Part shown: piece after piece, positions 26,701 to 38,619 of the stretch | How positions within the stretch are numbered: position 1 is the stretch's first letter | Layout of the letters: each line of letters opens with the position of its first letter | NCBI GenBank assembly: GCA_011800155.1 | Contig: JAALGH010000011.1 | Coordinates: 744,001 to 808,000, forward strand | DNA: 64,000 nt | Direction: 5' to 3' | DNA from: Flammulina velutipes | Lineage: Eukaryota; Basidiomycota; Agaricomycetes; Agaricales; Physalacriaceae | Program-made: the position numbers and the translations under genes | The notes under the pieces: generated by a model | Told to the model about the DNA's origin: nothing | The model's input: only the letters and a program-made list of their open reading frames with translations | The model's database searches: none

Positions 26701-28998
26701 TGGAGAATTGCCGTTCTCTGGAAGAACGTGCCTGCGCCTATGGTTGTTCCAGTGATGCGCATTGTAATCGATACATCACTCTTCACTGAACGAACGGCGA
26801 TCTATGTCGATCGTCAACGGATGGACGCGGAGAGAACACAGAGGTGTTACGTACCCTCGAAACTCCCGGAGCCGGGATAGCATCGGTGCTGATAATTAAG
26901 GTATCGTGCTCGGACTGGTACGGATTCGACGACCGATCAAAGGTGGATCCACCGGATTTCACTGGTTGTCGCACGGGTAATGCCCACATTCCCCTCAAAC
27001 CGCCAATAGCGTGGAGCTTTCCTTTTTTCCTCGCTGGGAGGTCATTTTGGAAAATGGTAAAGCCACCCATGTTTCCCACTCCGGTGGCTGCAACAAGTTC
27101 GGGAACATTGCGATCCTGTAGAAAACAATTCATTGGATACAGTCGAATGAGCGAAAAGGATTGTACTCGCCCCGTTGTACGCTACCGAAAATGTGAGGTT
27201 GTTGATCGGCCCGTGGGCGGGTAGCATGTCACATAATGATAGTTGGAGAACCGTCCGCGTTTGCTTCACTGGGCCGCTTCCTGCAATCCCATTCGTCACC
27301 TTTGTCTCCGTAACGGTGGAAGGGCCATACAAGTCTGTAACACAGCGAAAATGAGAAATTTGTGGGTATGTAGAGAGAAAATACTGACCGTCGTCATCGT
27401 CAAGCTCCATCATCTGGTCTACTTTGACAATGGCTGGAGTCCCGTCTTGCATGACAGCATCTTCGTCTTCGATCTCTTCTTCCACTTTCGCTGACCGGAC
27501 CAGGACTGAAGGCCCCACCGAGCTACCGACGAGAATGAGACTGTCGGAAACCTTGTCCAGGACACTGGGGATCGTCGTCTGCGCCAGCGGCTGGCCCATC
27601 ACTAACCGAGAGACGATCTTGCCGTCCGCGATGATGTCTACGGGATAGACCGTGCCATCCTTGAGAATAACCAAGAACGTTTTATCGTCAAGAACGATTG
27701 AGCGGGAGCCTTCAAGTTGCAAGTTTCGAGAGGCCTGATCGGGGGGCGCAATGAAGTTCAAGTCGCTCATCCTCGATGCCCAGCCATTGACGGGTAGAGC
27801 AACTCTGCGGCCTGCTTGGTCGACGTAGATGATGGAGTTGCTGGCGATGATAATCACGCCGCCCAGTGCGCTGGAGCAGGGCAAAAGCGACATGCAGTCG
27901 TGCGGAAGGTCCTCGACGGAGGCGATGATAGGAAAAGTCTGAGACGCGATGTTCAAAGCAAACATTACGACTTTGAAAGTGTCCTTGGATTCCTTGAGCC
28001 GGCCTGTCCACGTTTGCTGTGTCTGAAAGAGTATTGCCATGGTAGGATTGTTGAAGCCGGGCAGAAAGACAAAGTCGACGATGTGCTTTATGCCCTTGTC
28101 GACGGACGCGGCGAGGTCCAGGATAAAACTGGGGGAGTATGGTACCACAGTGGCTTGCGCACTGTCCTGGTCCATCATGTCGAGCTCGGCCTGCGACTGG
28201 TAAAAAGGTAGGATGGCCAGCGAGTCTTTGGGCAGCGACAACGCCGCGCACTTTGAATGTGGCTCGACCCGCAGCTCCGAGCGGAACAACGCGGTGTCGG
28301 CGTTCATCTACGCGACTGTTAGCGCGACTGAGTGTGCACATTGAAAAGTCGCGTACAATTTGTGGCGCACGCTCGTACGTGTGTATGGACACGGTTATAA
28401 GGTCGTGTACGTCGTCCGACCATTCCAGAAGGGCCAGCTGGGGGCGTTATGAGCAGATTGAACTCATAAAGAGCGCACAGCGCACCTTTGCATCACGAAA
28501 AGACACGAGCAGCCTGTCTAGCCTGTCCACCCTCGACGCCATGAGCTTTACGCCGACGATGCCAGTGACGATGCCATGAAGCTTGTGTTCTCGGACAAAG
28601 TAGAACTTGGTAACAGTCGGAATCGTTGTCTTTTCAGAGGTCGGCTGGACGGGTATGGGAAAAAGCTATGGATTGCTGCAAACAACATGATTCACCTTTG
28701 CTATATTCACGAATCCGTCGCCCTGCCTGTCCATCAACATTTCTCCCTCTACCGGCTCGGTGTCCTTTCGACTCTTTCCCTTGCGCTCACGGTCCTCCTC
28801 GTACTGTCCAGGCATCTGCGCCAGCTCTTCCCGAACCTCGAAGATGCGCAGAATATTGGCTCGTGCAACGACGACATTCGCGATAACTCTGGCTGCAAAT
28901 TCGTGGCGCGCAGAAACGACCGTCGAATGCGTCAACTTGAGGCTCGCCACGAATTCAACGCCACTTGGAGGCTGGATTTCCTGGTGAAGAGCTTGCAT
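23736..28998 (-). CDS. CFT1: Cleavage and polyadenylation specificity factor subunit 1
   Basis: The minus strand gives a long multi-exon protein starting M-Q-A-L-H-Q-E-I-Q-P-P-S-G-V-E-F (28998) and ending V-L-R-D-W-S-T-A-T-G-G-W. The N-terminal region has A-R-A-N-I-L-R-I-F-E-V-R-E-E, typical of CPSF160 orthologues, followed by a charged insert. The next blocks (L-I-T-V-S-I-H-T-Y-E-R, L-F-R-S-E-L-R-V-E-P, S-L-P-K-D-S-L-A-I-L-P-F) belong to the first WD-like propeller. The C-terminal part carries the CPSF_A domain and the ending L-V-R-N-D-Y-V-S-K-P-L-T-K-G-I-L-D-G-N-L-L. Genomic length of 5.3 kb and many short introns fit a protein of about 1400 residues. In the nucleus it scaffolds the complex that recognises poly(A) signals, cleaves pre-mRNA and adds the tail. 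Confidence 0.93.
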
Positions 28999-29509
28999 AT
29001 TTTATGTAGATGACCGTTCTTAATGAACAAGAGTGGCAGTGCTGCCGTGGGAAGGATGATAATAGGCCGGCCCGACCAACCATCGCATCTTGCCTTTGAA
29101 CCACGACAATGCAGATTACTTTGAAACGAATCCTTGTTCGAGGCTCGCTTTCTGGCTAGCCGACGTCCTTCCCCACCCCCGAGTGGTATCTACGCTTGTT
29201 TCATCCCGGCTGCTTGATGTGGTGTGAACTTTGAAGCTTCTCCTGGGGGCCAAATCTTGTGCTGCCAACTTTCCTCCTCATGCTGCACCGATGCCTGGAA
29301 CCTGCGGACAATGTCTGCGCCAATTGACGTATGAGGGCAAGACTTTGCCCAATGCACGTCTCCTCTGATCGGAACATCAACACGCCTCGCATCCTCACTG
29401 CAAGGCTGGCTCGTGGAAGTAGCGCGATTCCACATGCATCCTACATTGTATAAGTACTCTCCCGCCCATCATCCGTCACTCTCGGCCTTCTTTCAAGTCC
29501 TCATTCGAC
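28999..29509. promoter_or_regulatory. Divergent promoter region between CFT1 and a low-complexity protein gene
   Basis: About 510 bp separate the two start codons. On the plus strand TATAAG lies near 29450, about 60 bp before the ATG at 29510. No TATA-like element is apparent on the CFT1 side. Confidence 0.4.
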
Positions 29510-31935
29510 ATGTCAGGTGCTAGAAGCCGCCAATCCTCCAGCCCAGTTAAGGTAAATTCATTCCACAAATGTCTTCGCCGTTCCTAAACAATTCCGCGTA
29601 GATGCCACGGCCTTTCTCGCTCAACATCTTCAAGGCGCCAACGATGGCGTCCTCGGCGCCTTACTCGAAATTCCAGGGACAGCCGCCCCAGCCAGTGAAC
29701 AACTCTGGGTGGTTTCCTTCACAGTGGTCTCTTTTTAACTCGCACGTCGCGCAGAATAAGCCGCCGTCGTACGCACCTTATGTTAACGCAGGCGCTATGC
29801 CTCGCGGAGATCCCTTCCCCAACCATTCTGTGGCCCCCAATTCTGATTTCTATATATTCCCCAGCTCGTATGCTAACGGCGCCTACGTCTACCAGCCTTC
29901 CAACAAGTCAGAGCATTATTCAGGCTCAGATTACGACTCTTCTTCATTCGCGTCTTTCACTCCTTCCTCTGTCTTTTCTCCCTCTCTGTCTAGCACAGAT
30001 AGCTTTGTGACGAGCTCCTCCTCCTCCCCGAATCAAGACCAAGTGGCACTACCTTCCTACGCTACCCCAGCTCCACAAGATAACAACACTCGTCTGCTTC
30101 AGGGCCAAGCAGACTCCGCTCGCGTCTCTTATCCTTCGTCCGGCAGAAATGAAGACGGGTCTCGATACGCGGAATATGCTGGCCATATACAACCCCGGAA
30201 TACGGACGCCTTCCCCTTTCACACTGGCGAAACGGATCAACGAACTCTGTTGAATACGGAGTTCAACTCTAAAACCTCTCAGGACGCATCGACCAGAGCT
30301 GGCTCTGCGAACGTCTCCTATTTCTCATCAGATCAGCATTCAGAGGTTTCCAGCCACCCATCCGACATCATCCTCGGCCCTCCACTCAGCACTAGCCCAG
30401 AAAGGTCTTCTCCCCAGAGCCAACTGGTACGCCCAGGAGGAAGATTTGAATCTTCCCTGGCACGCGTGCCATCCCAGAGCAATACAGGTACCGCAAATAA
30501 ACTGTCGATCGTCCCGCTTCCTCCTCTATCAGCAGGGTCTCCTTCCCCTCCAGATGTGCATCGCAGAGACAGCGCATTCATGCCATACTACTTCCCAACT
30601 AACACAAACTTCGAAGCCAACTATCCAGAGCAATACATATCCCAAAACTCTGGTGGAAGCAGCCTCCCGCTTCCACCTGGCCTGTCCGCTCCACGCCCCG
30701 ACGCCTCCACCTCCTCCAATTTCTCGGATATGCGCATCCTCTCATACCAGCCCTCCGAGGGATCGAATTTACATGACCGCAATGCGGAGCAGACCCGTTA
30801 CGCACGACAAGCACGCGATGGCCATGTGCCTCCCCCTTCGGAGTTGTCACCTGAACGTGAAGCACGGCGGTCGTACGCATCTGTGGCGGCTGCGGCTGCG
30901 GGACAACATTCATCGTCATCGTCATCAGAGACGCTTCATGACCAGCAATACGGTTCTCGCGTACCCTCGTTCCCATACGCCAATATCAATAATGGGATGC
31001 CAATTCCTCATCTCCCTCTTCCTTCTCCGCCTCTCCCGCTGTCGTCCTCACACCGTATCCAAACCGTGCCACCCATCCCAATCCCACCAACTCAACTACG
31101 CCGAAGCCCAGACAGCTCTACTCTGGTCGGTGGCAGTCGCCAGGATTCCGCTTCACCTACCCATCAAATGAAAACATCACCTCCAGTTGAACCCATCCGT
31201 TCGTCATACAATGCTGATAGAGATTTTCAGGAACGAGGGCGGTTCCTCGAACATCGGTCGTCTTCGAGTATCTCACCTCAGCACTTCGCAGCTGGAGGCT
31301 CAGGCACGTTGCCAGTGTCTGCGCGACTGCGAAAGGACTCCCTCTTGTCTACTCACATTAACGGCTCGGGATCGGGATCAGGCGTGCCCAAAGTTCTTCC
31401 TACACAGACCCCGTCGACTCCTGTGCGTGAGCTCTCTGTGCCCCCACGGAATGCTTTGCAGAGGCGCTATTCAGCGGACGACTCCACGATCGACGTTACT
31501 ACGATCCCCCCAGCCCAAGGTCTCTCGAGCCAGCGCCGGCGCTCAGACGGAGACCAAATGGCGCCGCGCGCGTATGTTGCTGTACGCTCCAACTCCTGTG
31601 CGCGCACAGTACGGTGGACGGATAACCTCATTTGTCTGTCTCCGATATTCCCTGAGCAGCGTCGGAAGGGATGGTTCAATCGACGAGGGTACGTGGTCTT
31701 CCTCCTTCCTCTTCCTCTTGTCCTCTCTCTTACGACGCAACGTAGGGATCAACTCTGGACAAACGGAGGAACATACAGAGCTGCTGAGGCAGGCATGGAG
31801 TACCCGATTGATCTCGAGGATTATCCAGAGGAGGGCGATGGGTGGATGAATGAGCATGGTGTGCGTATTGACATGATGCATCATTTAATACCCAAGGTAC
31901 CTAAGCGTTCTGCTCTCAAGAATTGCTGTAAATAG
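29510..31935 (+). CDS. Long Ser/Pro-rich protein with a conserved C-terminal module
   Basis: Exon 1 (29510..29551) encodes M-S-G-A-R-S-R-Q-S-S-S-P-V-K, then 29602..31688, then 31745..31935; the last intron (GTACGT..CGTAG) is needed to keep the conserved end. About 770 residues. Residues ~1-640 are low-complexity (Ser, Pro, Gln, Tyr), predicted disordered, with a poly-Ala/Ser run near 30890. The final ~110 residues are compact: C-A-R-T-V-R-W-T-D-N-L-I-C, R-R-K-G-W-F-N-R-R-G-D-Q-L-W-T-N, Y-P-I-D-L-E-D-Y-P-E, and H-L-I-P-K-V-P-K-R-S-A-L-K. From memory, such an ending recurs in basidiomycete hypothetical proteins, but I cannot name a function. Likely an intracellular scaffold or regulatory protein. 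Divergent from CFT1. Confidence 0.8.
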
Positions 31936-32217
31936 TCGTTGATCACTTCCTCCGCTGATATGTACTACTACTACTAAATCGTCCTGCCACACACTATTTA
32001 TGCAGATATCGCTCCTTACTTATTTACCTTCCTTGCACTGTATCACCAACAATATATGACTGCCTTCTAGTTCCTTAGGGGTCATCTGAGATGTTGTGCG
32101 CCACAGTGATTAGCCGTCACATGTGACTCTGAACAACTTGTCCTAACGCCACGATGTCTGTCCAAACAAATTTCTTCCCCGCTGCCGACGACAAAAGCCA
32201 ACCAACAGTGTAATCAC

Positions 32218-32720
32218 CTGCTAGTTGCTCAGCAGCCGAATGCGGAAATCCTTTGGAACATGGCAAAGAACTCAAGCTTCGTCGTACAAGACTCTTCGAG
32301 CTCCTGGTTACAATATTGTGTCTCCTCCAAATTGTCATCACACTCGTCTTTTAGAATTGTTGACGCCCTACGTTGTCGCGGCATTCTCGGTCGTGGACAC
32401 AATATTCCATCTCCTATTGATCGCTCTCTTGCGATTCACGAAAGCGCTTGACCCAGAGGATCCTCGAGCGGTGGATTTTCTCGCTCCTGTGCTCGTGTCG
32501 TATGCGATCCCCACCATGAGTAAGTGCCAATGACCTCCTCCTGCTCGTATGTCTGAAAGCAAAACCAGGTGTCATTGACTTCGCGGTCCGATACTTTACG
32601 ACAAACATCCAGACCATGACTGACTGCCCTAACGTTCGTTGTGTTTCTGCCCTTTTCTACCCTCCTGTTTTCTTGGGTCGCCGGTGTGGAACTAAATCAT
32701 ATACTTAGAACTTGAAGGAC
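32218..32720 (+). pseudogene. Small membrane protein family, pseudogene 2
   Basis: Nucleotide similarity to the gene at 59379 begins in its 5' flank (shared GACGACAAAAGCC). The start codon position reads GTA instead of ATG. Exon 1 keeps R-T-R-L-F-E-L-L, H-L-L-L-I-A-L-L-R-F-T-K-A-L-D-P-E-D-P-R-A-V-D-F and the A|GTAAGT donor, but TM1 runs into a stop. Exon 2 needs a one-base shift before F-L-P-F-S-T-L-L-F-S-W-V-A-G-V-E-L. The lost start, the stop and at least one more shift make it a pseudogene. Confidence 0.7.
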
Positions 32721-33103
32721 AAAAGTCGGTACATCACACGCACTTGGTAGTCTAACAATCATCAACTTATCGGTATTAATGACTAGTGGTCATTGGAATC
32801 TTTTCATTTGTGAAGACATGTGAACTATAGTCTCCTTTGTAGTGTTCCGTGGTCTCGCGAACGCGTGTGAATCCACTCAAGCGACGGTGGGTACGAACCA
32901 GGCCTTAGCCGTTGATACTGTGGCGTGTAATTTTCTCTTCGTCTGTTGTACTATAACTATGCCATTTACTCGTGCATACGATCAGTTTTATGGTGTTCCG
33001 ACACTGTTCGAATTCGAATCCTCGATCCCATGGATCACGTGGAGAAGTTAAGTGGAACATTTTAACACATGCCAATTGCTACGCCACCTTGACCTCACCC
33101 ACG
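32721..33103. other. Gene-free stretch
   Basis: About 380 bp between a pseudogene and its intact paralog. I see no gene; a run around 33005 resembles a tRNA B-box by chance (GTTCGAATTCGAATCC) but no cloverleaf can be drawn. Confidence 0.4.
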
Positions 33104-33769
33104 ATGCTTGACCACAGAACAAAATTACAATCAAGCATCAACGACAACACTAATGACTTTCCACCCCATACGACGTTCTACCTTGCTCTCTTCATCATCA
33201 TATCAATTCCTAACTTTGTGCTCCCTATCATGTTTACCCAATACGAGCCGCCAACCCAATTCATCACGGCATCTTTTGCATCCTTTCTCTACCTTGCAGT
33301 CGTCCACGCTTTTCGGGTCACCAAACTCATCGGTCTGGACTCCGCTGGATCTGTGGCGGATTATCTAGCGCTCGTTTTCTGTGCATATTGGGAACCATTC
33401 ATCTGTAAGTAACCTCTCCTATTTTATCTTCCTGCTTCTGAATGCTATCGTTCTGTTAGGCCTTATAAGCCTTGGTAACGAGTGCTTCAACACGACGAGC
33501 TCAGAAATCACTTGGAGCGTTATACTATCGGTCTTCAGCCTCTTGTTTGCTTTCGTGTCTGACATGAAATTGGGACCCGCGTTGACTAGATCTATAAGTC
33601 GTATGTCCTCCAATTCCATTGCGCTCAACATCTTAGGCTGACCTCACTAGTGGGTGCCGTATATTTTGTAATATTACGCCTTATCTTCCGTCGGACTTTA
33701 GTAGGACCAGGTTATATATCTGAGACCTACAGACCAATACATAGAAAGAGTGACTGTGCCATGGTTTGA
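33104..33769 (+). CDS. Small multi-pass membrane protein, paralog 2
   Basis: Exons 33104..33404, 33460..33600 and 33651..33769 give 186 residues; both introns are phase 1, as in the paralogs at 15182 and 59379. Hydrophobic segments are F-Y-L-A-L-F-I-I-I-S-I-P-N-F-V-L, F-A-S-F-L-Y-L-A-V-V, Y-L-A-L-V-F-C-A-Y-W, W-S-V-I-L-S-V-F-S-L-L-F-A-F-V-S, and in exon 3 A-V-Y-F-V-I-L-R-L-I-F. The signature site reads G-L-D-S-A-G-S-V-A-D-Y-L-A instead of D-P-E-D-P. The tail is basic and polar. No characterised relative is known to me. Confidence 0.72.
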
Positions 33770-35265
33770 AGTAACTAGAATAGAAGCAGATTTACAAGCC
33801 AAATGTATATTCACCTTGAACCACATAGTTCGTATCCAAGGGATACTTGCACGCTATCTAGAACGTATGGTATGGTTACAGAGCTCATAAGATTGTCTGT
33901 AGACTGTGGCGCATTGACACGGCAATCACCGGGATCCATAAATAGCAACTCCGTGCCGCCTCGAGGCAAGTTCAAGTTCTCTCTCCTTGTCACCGCAACC
34001 TACTGGGACTCGCTTCGCACAAGACAACGTCTATCTTCGCGGGCAGGTAAATTTCTACTGAATATTGTTAGGTTTGCCTGGAGGGACCACCTTTACGCCC
34101 GAAGACTCTCGCGACGAGGGCATGGATCAGACTCTTGACCGACTACCGGCCCTCGGCGCGTCAACATCGGGTGTATCCTGAGGGCGCGTCCGTACAGCAC
34201 CACCGTTTCGCCCACGACTTGTAGCGTATTACCTGAAGGACGACAAACCTCAAAGTAGAGCATAACTTACATCAAGGACGACAAACCTCGGAGTTCTCCC
34301 TCAAGATTGGCTGCTTATAGCGCCTCTACACTCTTTGCATTATCTGAGCGGTCTCGGCAGCACAATCGGTTCTCAATGATACGTCTTTTCATCCGGGTAT
34401 GGCGTGCAGGTTCCAGGAAGGGATGTGGCACGGGCAAGGACACGAGCTCGTCGCTCGGCCTTGGGGATCGTCTCCCGGGGACGAGCTGGAGGCTGACCAG
34501 TTCCTCAAGCATCTCCACCGGCCCTCGAACTATAGGTAAATGGCCGGTAGCTACTGCCCATTTTCCTAGGACCGTCATGAGGGGAGAAGGGCCTCCTCGA
34601 GGAGGTAACGGCTTTGGGCTCTCCAGTACCTCTGAGCCCAAGTCTACCGACGAAGAACCAGACGCGGTCCCTGCAGTGCAACCTGCGCTGCAAGTTTATT
34701 CCTTCCACGACTCATTTCTACTTCCTCCGCCGCGACCTGTGATACCGCTTAGCGCTGCGCACGTTCATCGCCGCTTCGCACTCATTGACGACCAATAGAT
34801 GGAGAGCCTGTCAGTCTTTTCGGGTTCTTGGCTGTCCATTTGCGTCACGGAGCCACCATCTATCGCTGAGTATCGACGAGGAGAACTGCATTGCGATAAG
34901 GTCCGGGCTTAGTCAGGCAGCTCATAGCGCCGACGACCCCGTCCAAGAGTTTCTGCCTGTGGACTTATGATGAGCAGGCAGAACCTCTGAACCGACTAGG
35001 ACATGATGACACCAGTCGCTTCGCTAGATTCGGATGGCGCTGGCTAGGTGTACGGGGTTGCGAGAGTCTTGGTCCTTGGGGTGACTAGTGTTTCACGGCC
35101 AGCTTTTGGATGTGACGAACCGTTTGTCGGTTTGTTTGCCAAAGGTTGTGTCTTCATGTTGCTTGGGCAATGAATAATTTTTGGAGTTTCATCCTTCTCT
35201 TTGGGAGATTTGGATAGAGTGTAGTAGTCTGAGATCAATTAAATTTGCCTCCGAAAGTACTATTT
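33770..35265. other. Repeat-derived stretch, diverged copy c
   Basis: Around 33950-34330 there are short matches to repeat copies b and d (CTTCGCGGGCAGGTAA; a block with GACTCTCGCGACGAGGGC). A 16 bp word, AAGGACGACAAACCTC, occurs twice (about 34237 and 34276). A 163-codon plus-strand ORF (34307..34798) is Ser/Arg/Pro-rich without any domain and overlaps ORFs of similar length on the other strand, so I do not call it a gene. Confidence 0.4.
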
Positions 35266-36293
35266 GTGTGGCGCACTTCACGTGCAGGGCATTTCAAACT
35301 CCGGCTTATAGACGTAATATCTTGGTGACGCGTCTCTTTCTTTCATACCACGACGTGGATTTTCTTTCTGCTGCAGCTGTCGACCTTTGTACTCCCAAAG
35401 ACTCGAACGACGAGGGCGAGGTCATGATACTGTCGATAGAATGCACGCCACCGCATCTAGACGCGTCCTTCGGGAAGTGAGCTCGTCGGTCGTTGGTATC
35501 AGCGGCCACGAGCAAAGATCTGAACAAACCCTTCACTCTGGAGCTAAACCTTTATCTTCAACCCATTATCTTCGTCCAAATCGTGCGTGCTGATTTTATT
35601 CGACCCTAGTGACATCGTACTCATGCCTGACAGTGATATTTGAGAGATCCGAGAGGCAAATGAAAAGTAAGTCATCGGATCCTCTCATTGATGCGCGTTC
35701 TAATACAGTCTTGTAGTCGTGCGGGTATAGGGTAGAATCCTTGACGACGCGTCGGCCCCGAGAAACATGATCGCCAGGACTCGCTGTTGCAGAGTGCACA
35801 GCAGAAGACATGCAGGACGCGTGGGGCGCCGAGGGTGGCGAATATGGCCTCAGAGTGAGGTCGCTGATGCAGAATGCACAGCTGAAGACATGCAGGACGC
35901 ATGAGGGCACCAAGAACGGTGTAAAACAGCTGAACACGCTGTGGACAAAAACGTTGTCCGGGGTCAGACAGTACCCCAGTTGGAGTAGGTTTCGTCGTCG
36001 CGTCTCCGTCCTTTGTGTCGGGAGATGCACCGGAAGCTGTTAGTGCTTTATTGCGCTGGCGGCTTCCTGGCGATGTTCCTTCTCGCTTCATAAGGCGCAG
36101 TGTGACGTTGACACCTCCATTGTAACCTTCCGGAGTGTTGGATATCGGTGTATGGGGCATTTATGTGTGCTTTCGTGGCACGTTGATGGGCTCGTCGGTT
36201 GGGAGATCGTTCGTCGATCTTGCACTGGCGTTCTTGTTGCGTGTCGCTCTTCGTCGTGGCGAAACAATTTTTGGATCCTTCATCCCTTCGGGG
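35266..36293 (+). repeat. Dispersed repeat, copy d
   Basis: 1028 bp from GTGTGGCGCAC to CCCTTCGGGG. Shares with copies e and f, in order: the GTGTGGCGCAC head, the TTTCATACCACGACG block, CTGCAGCTG, the CGACGAGGGCGAGG block, AGACGCGTCCTTCGGGA, the block ending GCCAGGACTCG, a tandem Gln/Cys-type repeat (TGCAGAGTGCACAGCAGAAG and TGCAGAATGCACAGCTGAAG), TCTCCGTCCTTTGTGTCGGG, and CAATTTTTGGA near the tail. Short open frames with M-Q-N-A-Q repeats are broken in every copy. It lies just upstream of KGD2. Confidence 0.75.
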
Positions 36294-36617
36294 TTGTCTT
36301 CGTTAACGTTGTGGTATTAGCAATGCCATCTCATTTTGCATCTAATGACTGGAATCGGAGTGCACAATGATGGTACTTGTATACTTTTATGCTGCGAGAT
36401 AGTTGTCCCATTCCTGCCGACTGCAGAAGAACACTGTTCCGTTCTACTTATCTTTTTTGCGCTTCATTGCTGCTCGGCAAGAGGTAGACGGATCGGAAGA
36501 TTGCCCAATAAGGACAAACACATTTGTCGCGGTTCGTGCCGGCGGGGTACGCTCTTTCTTTCTTACCATCACCACGACGACGACGACGGCACTCTGCTAC
36601 TTGTCGACCAAGTAGCC
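36294..36617. other. KGD2 upstream region
   Basis: About 320 bp between repeat copy d and the KGD2 start. It includes a short (ACG)n run near 36574-36590. No gene. Confidence 0.4.
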
Positions 36618-38184
36618 ATGCTTTCTCAACGTATAATTGCCATTGCAAGAGGGCGCGCGCTCACTTCGAGAGCGGCCCACTGCATGCGCGGACTGTACGT
36701 GTCATACAGAGGCTGCTCATAATTTTTCTGAAATTATTTTGTTTAGGGAGACGGCGCGGCGCGCTCAATTCCACTCTTCGAGGCTGCTGCAAGGTAAACA
36801 ATTTCTATCGGAATCTGAGAGCTTGTGCTAAACGCGAGCATGCAGCCGAGACCGTAAAGGTCCCCCAAATGGCTGAATCCATCACCGAGGGTACTTTAAA
36901 ATCATGGTCGAAGCAAGTTGGAGACACTGTAGAGGCTGACGAGGAGGTCGCTACCATTGAAACGGACAAGGTGCGTTACAGCGCAAATACCGCTACGTTC
37001 GCTCAATTATTTCCAGATCGACGTCTCGGTCAACGCGCCGAAATCTGGCAAAATTGTTGAGCACTTGGCTGCCGAGGAGGATACCGTTACCGTCGGACAA
37101 GATCTCTTCAGGATAGAACCCGGCGAAGCGGGTGAATGTGCGTACTTGTTCCGCTCTCAGCGCAGTCCTTTCTAAAATTTGTGTCCCAGCGCCATCACCC
37201 CCACCCAAAGAAGAGGCGAAGGAGGAGAAGAAAGAGGAATCGAAACCCGCAACGTCTCAGGCAGAAACTCCCAAACCCAAGGACGCCGAAAAAGCTGCGC
37301 CACAACCAGAGAAGAAGCCGGAGAAGAAGGAGTCCAAGAAAGAGTCGAAAGAGTCAAAACCTTCCTCCCCGCCGGCCGTTGCTGGTGCTAGAACAGAAAC
37401 CAGGGTGCGGAAATCGTCTCTTACTTTAACAAAAATTAACTCGTCCACAGGTCAAGATGAACAGGATGCGTCTTCGTATTGCTGAACGTCTGAAGGAGTC
37501 CCAGAACGCTGCCGCCTCTTTGACCACCTTCAACGAGATCGACATGTCTTCCCTGATGTCCATGCGGAAAAAGTACAAGGATGCCGTCCTCAAGGAGCAT
37601 GACGTCAAATTTGGGTTCATGAGCGCGTTCGCCAAGGCTGCTTGCTTGGCTCTGAAGGAAGTCCCTGCCGCCAACGCATCCATTGAAGGAGACGAGATTG
37701 TCTACCGTGACTATGTTGACCTCAGTGTCGCCGTTGCTACTCCCAAAGGCTTGGTCACTCCCGTCGTTCGCAACTGCGAGAGCATGAACTTCATTCAAAT
37801 TGAGAAGGAGATTGCTTCGTTGGGTAAGAAGGCGAGAGATGGTAAATTGACGCTGGAGGATATGGCTGGCGGTTCGTTCACCATGTTAGTCCGCCTCTCT
37901 TTTTCTTTGTTTCGCTACTGATGATACGTTGCAGATCTAATGGCGGTGTCTTTGGTTCGCTCTATGGCACGCCAATTATTAACTTGCCACAATCTGCGGT
38001 ACTCGGCATGCACTCCGTTAAGGAGAAGCCGGTGGTGGTCGACGGCCAGATCGTCATTCGCCCTATCATGGTGGTCGCGTTGACGTACGACCACAGGTTG
38101 TTGGATGGTCGCGAGGCTGTCACTTTCCTCGTCAAGATTCGCGATTATATTGAGGACCCGAGGAAGATGCTCCTGGCTCTATAA
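36618..38184 (+). CDS. KGD2: Dihydrolipoyl succinyltransferase, E2 of 2-oxoglutarate dehydrogenase
   Basis: ATG at 36618 begins a basic mitochondrial targeting sequence ([13 protein letters not shown]). The lipoyl domain follows, with the lipoylated Lys in E-T-D-K-I; it spans an intron. Then a Lys/Glu/Pro-rich linker ([12 protein letters not shown]) and the catalytic domain: [24 protein letters not shown], and the active-site motif D-H-R-L-L-D-G near the C-terminus. The protein ends P-R-K-M-L-L-A-L. The enzyme transfers succinyl groups to CoA in the TCA cycle and forms the core of the matrix complex. As in other fungal E2o proteins there is no E1/E3-binding (PSBD) domain. The gene is flanked by inverted copies of the dispersed repeat (d upstream, e downstream). 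Confidence 0.95.
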
Positions 38185-38619
38185 CCTACATACCTTTCGC
38201 TTCAAGTTCAATAATAGCTTTTGCACTTACTTCCAAACTCATTATTAGACGGACTTACCTACCTACGCTGATTCCGATTCAACGTAAGTCGTTAGACGCG
38301 GCCTTCAGAGGTGAATCAAAATAAAAGGATTTGTCTAAGTATGACAATGTCTTGCTACAGTAACAGAGACTCGGAAACCTGAGAGGGGAAAAGGATTCAA
38401 GAAATGCTTCGCCGCGGACCAAGGGTGACGCGCAATGATTCAGAGAACACCTAGACCGGTGAAAAAACCGACTAACTTCACATAACAGTCTCAATAGCAC
38501 TAAGCGTAACACGAGCTGTCTCTGCAGTGCATCAATCCACAATCAGTCTCACTTATTAACGAGAGGTTGAACACATTGAGGTTTTGACGCATGAATTTGT
38601 ATTTCTACTATAAAGGCAA
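38185..38619. other. KGD2 downstream region
   Basis: About 435 bp between KGD2 and repeat copy e. An ORF on the minus strand has no domain content. Confidence 0.4.

Noticed and set aside
32990..33030. tRNA-like B-box GTTCGAATTCGAATCC
   Set aside because: No A-box at the right spacing and no cloverleaf stems; it is a chance palindromic word.
34307..34798. 163-codon plus-strand ORF near repeat copy c
   Set aside because: Ser/Arg/Pro-rich with no domain, overlapped by ORFs of comparable length on the other strand, and situated in repeat-derived sequence.
35266..36293. Repeat copies interpreted as solo LTRs
   Set aside because: No TG..CA ends, length and shared 3' terminus (TTCGGGG) do not fit, and no flanking duplication could be seen.
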